Of a stretch of DNA of 64,000 nucleotides, positions 50,911-60,164 are shown in pieces. The notes under the pieces are model-generated. The model ran no database searches and was not told where the DNA came from. It saw only the letters and a program-made list of their open reading frames with translations. A program made the position numbers and the translations under genes. The DNA is from Bacteroidota bacterium (GTDB taxonomy: Bacteria; Bacteroidota; Bacteroidia; 2-12-FULL-35-15): positions 310,001-374,000 of the forward strand of contig JAQZBR010000002.1 of the NCBI GenBank assembly GCA_029237775.1, given 5' to 3'. The stretch's first letter is position 1. Every line of letters begins with the position of its first letter.

Positions 50911-51522
50911 TTATTTATATGGTGGGCCTGCGATCCAACCTACGATAGATTTACGGCAGCCTTTAGTAACCGGACTAACTCTGTGTAATGCAAATGAAGG
51001 AAAAATAATAGCTGTTCCTTTTGTGCGCGGAGCGTTCACCACTTTTTGATTGATCATGAACTGAAGATCTCCTCCTTCATATTCTTCACTGTCGGATAGC
51101 TGAACGGTAATACTTAATTTACGATTGGAAATATCTCCGGGACCAAAGTCCATGTGCCAGTCAAAGAAACCTGTGTTGCTGTAACTAGCCAACTGTAGCT
51201 CCGTCTGAAACCCGGTGATCTCAAATTTGAATCTGTTGGTGTTTGTCTGAATACAAGCCGCAGAAAGCTTATCGTAGATCCAGTCGTTAGCTCCAGGTTT
51301 AAGGAACATGATCTGTGACTTTCTTAATTCATCTCGCATCTCTTCCCTACCCGCGTTATTCACTGCTGCATCACGCGCAGTTTCTTCATTCCAGGTATTT
51401 CTGATCTGTTCAACTTCTTCTTCTGTGAAGAAATTCGGGAACCAAACATGGTCAGCAAAATCCGGATTTAGATCTTTTCTTTTAATTGATGGTAAGAACC
51501 TGAATGGTTTGATGATTGGCAT
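50911..51522 (-). CDS. 2OG-Fe(II) oxygenase (PKHD-type prolyl hydroxylase-like)
   Basis: FFDWHMDFGPGD (HxD), FPSFALHRVSPVTKGCRKSIVGWIAGP (H...R); start trimmed to MPIIKPFRF. Confidence 0.9.
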   Translation of the reverse strand: MPIIKPFRFLPSIKRKDLNPDFADHVWFPNFFTEEEVEQIRNTWNEETARDAAVNNAGREEMRDELRKSQIMFLKPGANDWIYDKLSAACIQTNTNRFKFEITGFQTELQLASYSNTGFFDWHMDFGPGDISNRKLSITVQLSDSEEYEGGDLQFMINQKVVNAPRTKGTAIIFPSFALHRVSPVTKGCRKSIVGWIAGPPYK

Positions 51523-51641
51523 GATACCCGTTTCTGTGTACAACAAAGTAATTGCATTTATTTTAAATTCTGAATTTTCGGGAGGACGAAATATTAACAT
51601 TTCAAAACAGGAAAATATGTATTTTCACAAAAAAATACGGT

Positions 51642-52916
51642 ATGTCAGAAAAACCCAATAACAAGGCTCTTACTTTTATATTCATCACTGTTTTAATTGA
51701 TGTAATAGGGCTGGGTGTAATTATTCCGGTGATCCCGAAATTAATTGAAGAGCTTACTGGTGGCGGGTTAAGCGAAGCTTCACAATACAACGCATGGCTT
51801 ACCGTAGCTTATGGTGTTATGCAATTCGTTTTTTCCCCAATCCTTGGCGGACTGAGCGATAGATTTGGAAGGCGTCCCGTTTTGCTTCTTTCGCTTATGG
51901 GCTTAGGCCTTGATTATATATTTATGGCCCTCGCTCCTACTATTGCATGGCTTTTTCTCGGGCGTGTCATTGCGGGATTGTGCGGGGCTAGTTTCAGCAC
52001 TGCTGCCGCGTACATAGCCGATATCAGCACTCCCGAGAAACGAGCACAAAATTTTGGCCTGATCGGAGCGGCTTTTGGTGTTGGATTTATCATCGGGCCA
52101 ACCATTGGTGGACTTTGCGGAGCCTGGGGAGCGAGAATACCATTCTTTGTCGCAGCCGGATTCTCATTGTTGAACTTTGTCTTCGGTTATTTTATTTTGC
52201 CGGAATCCCTTCCGGAAAGTAACAGAAGAAAGTTTGACTGGAAGCGAGCAAATCCGATCGGATCTTTACTCAACCTTAAAAGATATCCGGTAATTGCCGG
52301 ATTGGTTGTTTCATATCTCCTGCTTTTTATGGCCGGTAAATCGGTAGAGTCTACATGGACGTTCTATACAATGCTTAAATTCCACTGGAATATAGTATGG
52401 GTTGGTATTTCATTAAGTGTTGTCGGAATTCTTGTCGCAATCGTGCAGGGAGGACTCATCAGAATGATCATACCGAAACTGGGAAACAAGAAATCAGTTT
52501 ACACCGGCCTCTTCCTTTATCTTGCCGGACTGATACTTTTTGCATTTGCCACTAAAGGCTGGATGATGTTTGCCTTCCTTGTGCCTTATTGTTTGGGCGG
52601 CATTGCAGGACCTGCTTTACAGGGAATCATGTCGAGCCAGGTACCTGTTAATGAACAAGGCGAACTTCAGGGCGCATTAACAAGCTTGATGAGCCTTACC
52701 ACTATTCTGGGTCCGCTGATGATGAATAATCTCTTCTATTATTTTACGAAGGAAGATGCTCCCATTTACTTCCCCGGAGCTGCTTTTATTGCGGGCGCCA
52801 TTTTGCTTTTACTGGGAATCCTGTTCGCTGTAAAATCCTTAAACAGATATCATGACGCGGTTACTGCTTCGGATGCCGCTAATGTTGCCGTCTCAGAGGT
52901 AAAGATTACCGAATAG
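51642..52916 (+). CDS. MFS transporter, TetA-like (TCR/Tet)
   Basis: [35 protein letters not shown], 12 hydrophobic segments. Confidence 0.93.
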   Translation: MSEKPNNKALTFIFITVLIDVIGLGVIIPVIPKLIEELTGGGLSEASQYNAWLTVAYGVMQFVFSPILGGLSDRFGRRPVLLLSLMGLGLDYIFMALAPTIAWLFLGRVIAGLCGASFSTAAAYIADISTPEKRAQNFGLIGAAFGVGFIIGPTIGGLCGAWGARIPFFVAAGFSLLNFVFGYFILPESLPESNRRKFDWKRANPIGSLLNLKRYPVIAGLVVSYLLLFMAGKSVESTWTFYTMLKFHWNIVWVGISLSVVGILVAIVQGGLIRMIIPKLGNKKSVYTGLFLYLAGLILFAFATKGWMMFAFLVPYCLGGIAGPALQGIMSSQVPVNEQGELQGALTSLMSLTTILGPLMMNNLFYYFTKEDAPIYFPGAAFIAGAILLLLGILFAVKSLNRYHDAVTASDAANVAVSEVKITE

Positions 52917-52956
52917 ATCCCTGCCGGGCTGGTATTATTTTTTACTCTTTTACCTT

Positions 52957-53484
52957 ATGAAAGCAGTAATAAAACGTCCGGTCATTAAGCATTTTTTTCT
53001 GAAAGATGATGGCACATTTCCCAACAATGGAAAGCTACCGGTATTGCTTTATAAATCCGCCTGGCAGCTTCCTCTGTTCAGAGTAACCTTTATCAAATCC
53101 GAATTGAGATCACATTTCTGGGAGAACTCCTGGAGAAACGGTGTTCACGAATATCATCATTATCACAGCACCGCGCATGAGGTATTATGTGCTTACAAGG
53201 GGGAAACCAAACTTCTTCTCGGGGGCAATAACGGAGTGATTGTAGATTTTTCTGCAGGTGATGTTCTGATCATTCCGGCAGGCGTGGCACACAAAAACAT
53301 CCAGCCCGACAATCCATTGAAATGTGTTGGTGCTTATCCGAAAGGACAGAATTACGATATGAATTACGGTGAGGACAAAGAAAGGCCTGCTGCGGATAAT
53401 AATATTAAAAATGTTTCATTGCCACTGGCAGACCCTATTTTCGGTAAAGACGGACCTTTAATGGATTATTGGCACAAACGTTAA
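52957..53484 (+). CDS. cupin-domain protein
   Basis: YHHYHSTAHEVLCAYKGE...GDVLIIPAGVAHKN. Confidence 0.9.
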   Translation: MKAVIKRPVIKHFFLKDDGTFPNNGKLPVLLYKSAWQLPLFRVTFIKSELRSHFWENSWRNGVHEYHHYHSTAHEVLCAYKGETKLLLGGNNGVIVDFSAGDVLIIPAGVAHKNIQPDNPLKCVGAYPKGQNYDMNYGEDKERPAADNNIKNVSLPLADPIFGKDGPLMDYWHKR

Positions 53485-53499
53485 ATACTTATCAATAGG

Positions 53500-54213
53500 C
53501 TAGCCGGAAAAGCGCATTAACTCCTGCCCTACTTTCAACCCAGATCTCTCAATTGAACTCTTATCCACATTGTATCGCACCTTGTCATCGTCCAGCAGGA
53601 AGGAGATGTGTGTTCCAGTAACAGACTCATCCGTGACAAGAAGGGTTTTATTGTTTTTCACCGTGCTTTTTATTGAACTGAAATTATAGTTTTGCGATGA
53701 AGTGACATACACAAGATTGTACCGGTTCCCTTTTTTATATTTTTCCACAATGATCTTCTTTCCGGAAACTTTCTTTTCAAGCATAAATGCCCGAAGCTGT
53801 TTAACAGCAGCATCATCACCGGCTACACCTATCACGAACTCAATACCATTGTATTCGATCGGCCACTCAATGTATTTGGTAAAGTTGTAAATGAATAATG
53901 ACTTCTTTTCGTATTCCTGAGTTTTGGTAAGTGTACTTTTGCGCGCATAACCGGAACTTTTACCTTTCTCTTTTTTCAGGCTCGTTTCGTTCAGCCTGAT
54001 CCTGAGCGAATCGATAATAGAATCCTTTTCTGCGATGACCAATTGAAGCGAATCGTTTCGGGCACTCAATTTCGCCTGTTGTGAACCTGAAAGAGAATCT
54101 CTTATAGATGCGATCTTCTGGAATTCCGAATATTTCTTTTTTGTTACGCAAGAAGCTAAACCCAGCAAAAAGGCGGAAAGAATTAAGATATGTTTGAGTG
54201 AACTGGTTTTCAT
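53500..54213 (-). CDS. YfiR/DUF4154 family lipoprotein
   Basis: lipobox GLASC; KSLFIYNFTKYIEWP...LLVTDESVTGTHISFLLDDDKVRYNVD. Confidence 0.9.
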   Translation of the reverse strand: MKTSSLKHILILSAFLLGLASCVTKKKYSEFQKIASIRDSLSGSQQAKLSARNDSLQLVIAEKDSIIDSLRIRLNETSLKKEKGKSSGYARKSTLTKTQEYEKKSLFIYNFTKYIEWPIEYNGIEFVIGVAGDDAAVKQLRAFMLEKKVSGKKIIVEKYKKGNRYNLVYVTSSQNYNFSSIKSTVKNNKTLLVTDESVTGTHISFLLDDDKVRYNVDKSSIERSGLKVGQELMRFSG

Positions 54214-54248
54214 AATCGGGCGCTAAAATAAGATAAAAGACAATTCTT

Positions 54249-54710
54249 TTAACTTACTTTTTTAATTCTGTAGGATATTCCGTTAAAATTGAATGGCGAT
54301 GAAACCTCTTTATGGTTTAAAAGCGCAGCACCTATTGGTGACGCAGGCGACACAGCAAAATATGGCTCATTTCCAATCAGGAGCTTTCCTGCACTTATCG
54401 ACAAAAAATAGTTCCCTTTGTCCGTCATGACCACTGAGCCAGAGGTAATAGCTGAGGAAATTTTACCCCTTTCGATCATCTGTAATGCCTTCAGAAGTTT
54501 TTCTGCTTCCTGAAGCTGAACAGAAAGCTTTTCCTGCTCTAATTGTGCCATCGCCCTTCCGGTTTCATGCTTATCCCCTGCACTGCTCTTGCTATCATCG
54601 TTTGCAGATTCCCTTGCATCTCCTATCGCATGTTTAAGTGTTTCGAGTCTGCTGCTTGCATACTCCCAACATAAATCATAGAGCTTTTCCTTCAATTCCT
54701 TATCACCCAT
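54249..54710 (-). CDS. GreA/GreB-like C-terminal domain protein
   Basis: start trimmed to MGDKELKEKLYDLC; coiled-coil then VMTDKGNYFLSISAGKL...FAVSPASPIGAALLNHKEV. Confidence 0.75.
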   Translation of the reverse strand: MGDKELKEKLYDLCWEYASSRLETLKHAIGDARESANDDSKSSAGDKHETGRAMAQLEQEKLSVQLQEAEKLLKALQMIERGKISSAITSGSVVMTDKGNYFLSISAGKLLIGNEPYFAVSPASPIGAALLNHKEVSSPFNFNGISYRIKKVS

Positions 54711-55449
54711 TATTATCCACCCTTTTATTTTTAATTCCCTTTTTCTTCTTCCACAAGCTATAATAGAACCCGAAACCAAAGCTGTAAAACTGAGTCGAAC
54801 CTGTGATACTTTTTGGGAATTGTGTCCAGTCGTTCAATGCAAGCTCATAAGGATCGAAAGTCTTGTCGAACACACTGTAGCTGAGTGTAGCGCCAATGCC
54901 GAAATTAGATTCGATCAGAAAAAAGAGATTTATCTCCGGCTCAAAGTAGTTACATGTATATTTGGTTGGCAAGATCCTGCTCTTGTCTTTCGCCACGAGT
55001 CCCGTGTACCTGCCAGTACTTTGTCCGGCAGTGACAGCTGCGGAAAAGATCACTTTATTCTTTTCACCAACATACACATCGCCACCAAGCTTTACGCCTA
55101 TATTATTGATGGTCAGGCTGGCGTTGTAATCGTTGATCTTGTTTTCTGTTATTTTGAGTAGGCCATTCTTGTATGTACCTCCAACAAAAATTCCCTTATA
55201 GACGTAAAGGTTTAAGCCTCCGCTTGCCTCGTAAATACCGACAAATGACTTCTTAAAAGAAGTGTTTTTTGTAGGATGAGGCACAGTAACTGAAACCCGT
55301 GGACTTAAAACATAATATCGTTTAGGTGCTGGCGGAGTTTCCACTTCAGGAGTTTCCTGCACTGCCACCTGGTCATCCTCCTGCGCCACGAGAGATGTTG
55401 CAGAGAAAAACATTAAACTAAACAAGCAGTATTTCCAGGTTGCTCTCAA
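54703..55449 (-). CDS. predicted outer-membrane beta-barrel-like protein
   Basis: signal peptide; alternating beta strands ending in aromatic residues. Confidence 0.7.
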   Translation of the reverse strand: MRATWKYCLFSLMFFSATSLVAQEDDQVAVQETPEVETPPAPKRYYVLSPRVSVTVPHPTKNTSFKKSFVGIYEASGGLNLYVYKGIFVGGTYKNGLLKITENKINDYNASLTINNIGVKLGGDVYVGEKNKVIFSAAVTAGQSTGRYTGLVAKDKSRILPTKYTCNYFEPEINLFFLIESNFGIGATLSYSVFDKTFDPYELALNDWTQFPKSITGSTQFYSFGFGFYYSLWKKKKGIKNKRVDNNG

Positions 55450-55574
55450 TGAGATGTTATTAGAATTACAAAAATAAGATGTTTCCCGAACATCCTAATT
55501 TTTAAAGGCTCAAGATACCTTTTTAAATAAGATGGCAGATAAACTGATTTTCTTTCATTTTGAAAGAATTTTAT

Positions 55575-55582
55575 TATCTTTG
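55575..55582 (+). promoter_or_regulatory. putative -7 box TATCTTTG of tRNA-Arg
   Basis: TATCTTTG 24 nt upstream of the tRNA 5' end. Confidence 0.5.
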
Positions 55583-55605
55583 CATCGCTTTTCAATAAGC
55601 AAGCT

Positions 55606-55679
55606 GGTTTTGTAGCTCAACTGGATAGAGCATCTCACTACGGATGAGAAGGTTTGGGGTTCGAATCCCTACAAGACCA
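55606..55679 (+). tRNA. tRNA-Arg (anticodon ACG)
   Basis: acceptor GGTTTTG/CAAGACC, D-stem GCTC/GAGC, anticodon stem TCTCA/TGAGA with loop CTACGGA, T-arm TGGGG-TTCGAAT-CCCTA. Confidence 0.97.
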
Positions 55680-55692
55680 CTTAATTTTTCAC

Positions 55693-55723
55693 CCTGTAAG
55701 GTACCTCTTACAGGTTTTTTTTT
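55693..55723 (+). terminator. rho-independent terminator after tRNA-Arg
   Basis: CCTGTAAG-gtacct-CTTACAGG then T9. Confidence 0.93.
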
Positions 55724-55824
55724 GCGCTTTATTGATTTAACTTATGGTGTAACAATTTTCACCCCAATGTTACTCAGCTTTACATTGGCGCAAAAATGAA
55801 AGAGTAATTAATAAAGATGATATT

Positions 55825-56381
55825 ATGAATAAAACGAACGAACTTGCAAGATTAAACGCCCTTAAAAGGTATGAAGTGTTAGATACCCCTCCTGATGGGA
55901 GCTATGACAGAATTGTTTCAATCGCTTCGAAAATATTCAATATGCCTATTGCACTCATTACCTTGGTTGATGAGAACAGGATTTGGTTCAAAGCGAAGCA
56001 CGGACTGGCGGATGTGAACGAAATACCACGCGAACCCGGACTTTGCGCATCCGCGATACTCTCTGATGAAGTCTATCTGGTTGAAAATGCGAAAGAAGAC
56101 CCAAGAACTCTTGCTAACCTCTTGTCTGTTCCGATTTCGGCCTGCAATTTTACGCAGCGGCTCCTCTAACCACAAAAGACGGACACAATATCGGAAACCT
56201 TTGCATAATTGACAGAAAGCCAAGATTTCTAAGCAAAGAACAGATGCAGTTACTACAGGAACTTTCCCAAGTGGTGGTCGATGAATTTGAGTTAAGAATT
56301 GCAGCTCTGATTCAAAATAGAAATCAAAACGACAGAATATCAGAGCTTGAGATTCAGCTCAGCGAAAAAAGAGCCGGTTAA
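55825..56381 (+). pseudogene. GAF-domain protein, frameshifted (single-base deletion near 56118)
   Basis: frame 1 encodes MNKTNELARLNALKRYEVLDTPPDGSYDRIV...EDPRTLAN; downstream frame encodes LVCSDFGLQFYAAAPLTTKDGHNIGNLCIIDRKPRFLSKEQMQLLQELSQVVVDEFELR...AG*. Confidence 0.88.
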
Positions 56382-56509
56382 GATTTTAATTAGCACTTAA
56401 TTCTTTAGCGGTTCGAAGCAGAATATTCCGGCCTGATGAATCAATTTGTTGTCAAACTATTCCATTCCCGGAATTATAATACATTTGCATAGAACCAAAT
56501 CTCACTTTC

Positions 56510-57454
56510 ATGCTTCCAGTATCTACCATTATCTTAATAGTGTTTGCACTATTACTTTTGTTTCTATCATTCGTCACCGTGCAGCAGGGCACTATTGCTG
56601 TGATCACCGTTTTCGGGAAATACCGCAGGATCATGCAGCCGGGACTAAACATGAAGATCCCTTTCATTGAACGGGTTTACAGAAGGGTTTCAATTCAAAA
56701 CCGCTCCGTGGAATTGGAATTTCAGGCAATCACCATCGATCAGGCGAACGTATATTTCAAAGCGATGCTTTTGTACGCGGTTGTGAATACAAATGAAGAG
56801 AGTATCAAGAACGTTGCATTTAAATTCATTGATGACAGAAGCTTGATGCAGGCCCTGGTTCGTACCATTGAAGGTTCTATTCGTGGTTTCGTGGCAACAA
56901 AAAGACAAGCAGAAGTTTTATCCCAAAGAAGAGAGATCGTTACAGATGTAAAAGAGCAGATCGATCAAACCCTTGAGACATGGGGTTATCACCTTCTTGA
57001 TCTTCAATTGAACGATATCACTTTTGATGAGGCGATCATTAAATCAATGGCGCAGGTTGTTGCATCCAACAACTTAAAAGCTGCTGCAGAAAACGAAGGA
57101 CAAGCGTTACTGATCACCAAAACCAAAGCTGCTGAAGCGGAAGGAAATGCAATCAAGATCGCGGCTGAAGCTGAGCGTCTGGCAGCACAATTACGCGGTC
57201 AAGGGGTTGCTTTATTCCGTGAAGAGGTGGCTAAAGGTATGACTCAGGCAGCTAAAGAAATGGAGCAGGCAAACCTTGATACTTCTGTGATCTTGTTCTC
57301 GATGTGGACTGAGGCAATTAAAAATTTCGCAGAATACGGAAAAGGAAATGTGATATTCCTTGATGGTTCAAGTGACGGAATGCAGCGCACGATGAATGAA
57401 ATGATGGCGATGAATAAATTGATGGATCCGAAAAGGATTGACAATAAGAAATAG
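56510..57454 (+). CDS. SPFH/band 7 (slipin/stomatin-like) protein
   Basis: QQGTIAVITVFGKYRRIMQPGLNMKIPFIERVYRRV; coiled-coil with KAAEAEGNAIKIAAEAE. Confidence 0.93.
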   Translation: MLPVSTIILIVFALLLLFLSFVTVQQGTIAVITVFGKYRRIMQPGLNMKIPFIERVYRRVSIQNRSVELEFQAITIDQANVYFKAMLLYAVVNTNEESIKNVAFKFIDDRSLMQALVRTIEGSIRGFVATKRQAEVLSQRREIVTDVKEQIDQTLETWGYHLLDLQLNDITFDEAIIKSMAQVVASNNLKAAAENEGQALLITKTKAAEAEGNAIKIAAEAERLAAQLRGQGVALFREEVAKGMTQAAKEMEQANLDTSVILFSMWTEAIKNFAEYGKGNVIFLDGSSDGMQRTMNEMMAMNKLMDPKRIDNKK

Positions 57455-57502
57455 TTTTTTATCATCGAGGGAGCGAGGATTTAAGACTAGGCAGTTGGCG
57501 GT

Positions 57503-57579
57503 CGGCAAAGGATGAGGGTTCTTTTGGAACGTCATTGCGAGGAGGAACGACCGAAGCAATAGACAATAGACAATAGACA
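57503..57579. repeat. intergenic REP-like sequence with 3 x AATAGAC tandem repeat
   Basis: GTCATTGCGAGGAGGAACGACCGAAGCAAT followed by AATAGAC at 57558, 57565, 57572. Confidence 0.7.
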
Positions 57580-57580
57580 A

Positions 57581-57621
57581 AAAAAAGAGCAATCTTCCGC
57601 CTGGAAAAATTGCTCTTTTTT
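57581..57621. terminator. bidirectional terminator between convergent genes
   Basis: AAAAAAGAGCAAT (57581-57593) / ATTGCTCTTTTTT (57609-57621), 13-bp perfect stem. Confidence 0.9.
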
Positions 57622-59680
57622 ATTGCTTGATAATTCGTTGGGATGAAATACCTGTTTTTAAAATGTAAATTCCTGAGGAAAGATTTGTGAGATCAAGGGT
57701 AAACCGATCATCATTTTTTACACCTGATAAAAGCACTTTTCCACTAAGATCATAAACACTCACTTCTCCCCTGGCCTCTCCGATAATGTTAAAAAGGCCG
57801 CATGACGGGTTTGGATATACTTTTAAATCAGTATCGATGGATTTAACAATACCCGTACTAACATTCTGCAGAAAAAAGAAATCAATAATACTGCTCATTG
57901 CTGCGTTGCGTTGTGCAGGATTAAAAACCGTTTCAAAGGGAAATGTCCAATGTACAACCTTTCCTGAAGCGCTTCCGCCAGGAAATGTTCCTGCAAAATG
58001 TAAGCCCGAGCTTTCAGCTCCGTTGCAGTAAGTCATGTCAGCTATTGCTGCAGGATTTATTATAATCACATCCGGATAATCTACATTATACGTACCATGT
58101 GTTCCGTTGTCGAATTGTATCGAGTCCGGTGTGTAAAAATTATTTTGCATTACTGAACTGTAGCATGAGTTGGCTATACCCGAATTTGGTGCATCATATA
58201 GATAAGTAGCCATTAGATAATTATGATAGAAATCTTTATCACTAATGCTTCCCAGGTTATCAAGGTCCCATCCTATCTCTGAACCGCTGACAAATAAATT
58301 TCCACCCGACTGTAAATATTGTTTTATTAAAGTCTGCTCCGCGGTGCTGAATGTTTCGTTGGTTGAGCTCTCTTCACCAAGAATGTAGTCCACTGCATAA
58401 TAATCCGTCAAATTGATCAAGCCTGATGTCAGCGCTTCGTTGGTACAGGATGAAAAACCTTTTGCGTTATTCAATACCGCATTTCCATGCTGAATGATAA
58501 AATTAAAAGTATTACCTGTTGATGCACGGTCAAAACCATTCACAATTAAAACACTGTCGGATAAAGTGGATGTCACAGCTCCAAGCAATTCCGAAACTGC
58601 TGATGTAACATTATAGGACTGGTTGAAAGCTTCCAGTTTAACGAAATAGATCTGATCACTGTTAAGCCCTGTGATCTGCAGGTTGGTTTTAAGTAATGTC
58701 AGAGGAGAATTAAAAGTGGTTCCGTCAGTACTCAGATAAACTTTGTAGTGTGTCACATTCGGATCATTTGCAACAAATAGCTTTATTGATGTTGAGCTTA
58801 ATCTTGTTACTGCGAACGCGGTCGTCTTGCTTAAGGTCGTAACGGCTGTGTTATATGGATACTGTGGGTTTGCCATTGCGCCTTCATCACTCAGCAAAGG
58901 ATTCAGTGTTGAGGATTGCAAAATAGTTTTCACTGTTGTCGGGTTCCCATTATAAACAACAGCATTCTGGACCAAACGTATCCCGTGACTGTAATCCATG
59001 TAGGTGTCCGAATGAACGTTGCTTAAGGGCTGAATAGCCGTTCCGCTTGTGTAATGCCATCCATAGATCACAACACGGTTTGGTGTTGTGTAAATACTGT
59101 TGCTGACGACCACATCTTTTTTATCACCCGAAACTAAGTTGCCTAATGGATAAGTTGAGATCACCGAATTTCTTTGTCCCCTTACAGTAGTGTTATGCTG
59201 ATCAAAAACGGGGACTGTTGTCATTGTTCCACTTGCAGAAATAGTTGAAGGAGATAATTTAACTGTCGCGGCCGACCATATATCATTCACCATTTTGCGG
59301 GTTGGTAAGGTGCATAAAGTAAGGTCTGCAATGTCAGTTGCAAGCATCGGGCTCATCGGACAAAGAAAATAATTTGTATCACATCCGATAGCGAGATAAT
59401 CCGGAATGGCATAATACATAACGGATTGAGTAACGCCTGAGATAACTGCAGTGCTTGTAACAGGAACAAGATTCCGGTAAAAGTCGGGAACATTACCATT
59501 TGCAATTTCGGTGTAAATCATATTCTCTCTTGCTGTTAATGAAAGGCCTGATGAGCTGATCGTTGCAACGAACTGACTGCCGGTCAATGCTGATGAAGAA
59601 CGCGGTGGAAGATTAAGGGTTTGTGCTGATGCAGTAAGACTTATATAAATCAAGGACAGGAAGTGTGTTAATCTTTTCAT
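57620..59680 (-). CDS. secreted protein with T9SS C-terminal sorting domain
   Basis: start trimmed to MKRLTHFLSLIYISLTASAQ; fibronectin-III-like segment; C-terminal LKVYPNPSCGLFNIIGEARGEVSVYDLSGKVL...QRIIKQ. Confidence 0.9.
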   Translation of the reverse strand: MKRLTHFLSLIYISLTASAQTLNLPPRSSSALTGSQFVATISSSGLSLTARENMIYTEIANGNVPDFYRNLVPVTSTAVISGVTQSVMYYAIPDYLAIGCDTNYFLCPMSPMLATDIADLTLCTLPTRKMVNDIWSAATVKLSPSTISASGTMTTVPVFDQHNTTVRGQRNSVISTYPLGNLVSGDKKDVVVSNSIYTTPNRVVIYGWHYTSGTAIQPLSNVHSDTYMDYSHGIRLVQNAVVYNGNPTTVKTILQSSTLNPLLSDEGAMANPQYPYNTAVTTLSKTTAFAVTRLSSTSIKLFVANDPNVTHYKVYLSTDGTTFNSPLTLLKTNLQITGLNSDQIYFVKLEAFNQSYNVTSAVSELLGAVTSTLSDSVLIVNGFDRASTGNTFNFIIQHGNAVLNNAKGFSSCTNEALTSGLINLTDYYAVDYILGEESSTNETFSTAEQTLIKQYLQSGGNLFVSGSEIGWDLDNLGSISDKDFYHNYLMATYLYDAPNSGIANSCYSSVMQNNFYTPDSIQFDNGTHGTYNVDYPDVIIINPAAIADMTYCNGAESSGLHFAGTFPGGSASGKVVHWTFPFETVFNPAQRNAAMSSIIDFFFLQNVSTGIVKSIDTDLKVYPNPSCGLFNIIGEARGEVSVYDLSGKVLLSGVKNDDRFTLDLTNLSSGIYILKTGISSQRIIKQ

Positions 59681-59708
59681 AGTCAAATATCGTGAAATAA
59701 TAGTCATT

Positions 59709-59816
59709 TAACTTTTTGTCTTGATACAAAAGTTACAGAAAAATCAAGAACCAACGATCTCTCCAAACGGGCAACACGACATCGCGTTGGTTCAAGCCTT
59801 ACGCGCGTCTTCGTAG
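59709..59816 (+). repeat. composite stem-loop intergenic element, copy B
   Basis: AACTTTTTGT/ACAAAAGTT hairpin, then GAACCAACG (59748-59756)-28 nt-CGTTGGTTC (59785-59793), then CGCGCGTCTTCG. Confidence 0.85.
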
Positions 59817-60048
59817 AAAGTTTAATTGCAAACATTAATCAATTTCACAGGAGTACCGGACCTCATGCTTAAGGAGCGGGAGCTCCGTGGTTGATTTATA
59901 ATCAAGCGCGAAGCGATAATCTGTAAAAATCCAATTACAATACTTAGAAAATCTGTGAATCTGTGGCAACATTTGTAAAACACTGAATCATAAAAAAATC
60001 TTTTGAAGATCTGCGTACGAGAATTAGTAACCTGAACATCATATAGCG

Positions 60049-60070
60049 ATCCCGTGTCGTGGCACGGGAT
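60049..60070. repeat. intergenic hairpin ATCCCGTG-tcgtgg-CACGGGAT
   Basis: 8-bp perfect inverted repeat. Confidence 0.8.
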
Positions 60071-60110
60071 GACCGATAATTTCGTTAGCCTATAAACAAT
60101 GTACGGTAAC

Positions 60111-60142
60111 AAAAAAACCACAGTCCTTTCGAACTGTGGTTT
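60111..60142 (-). terminator. rho-independent terminator of deaD
   Basis: minus strand AAACCACAGT-tcgaaagg-ACTGTGGTTT followed by T-tract. Confidence 0.88.
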
Positions 60143-60164
60143 TGCATTAAGAATCTATTATTTA

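Noticed and set aside
59822-60121. 99-aa minus-strand ORF
   Set aside because: It overlaps repeats and the deaD terminator, with no recognisable protein features.
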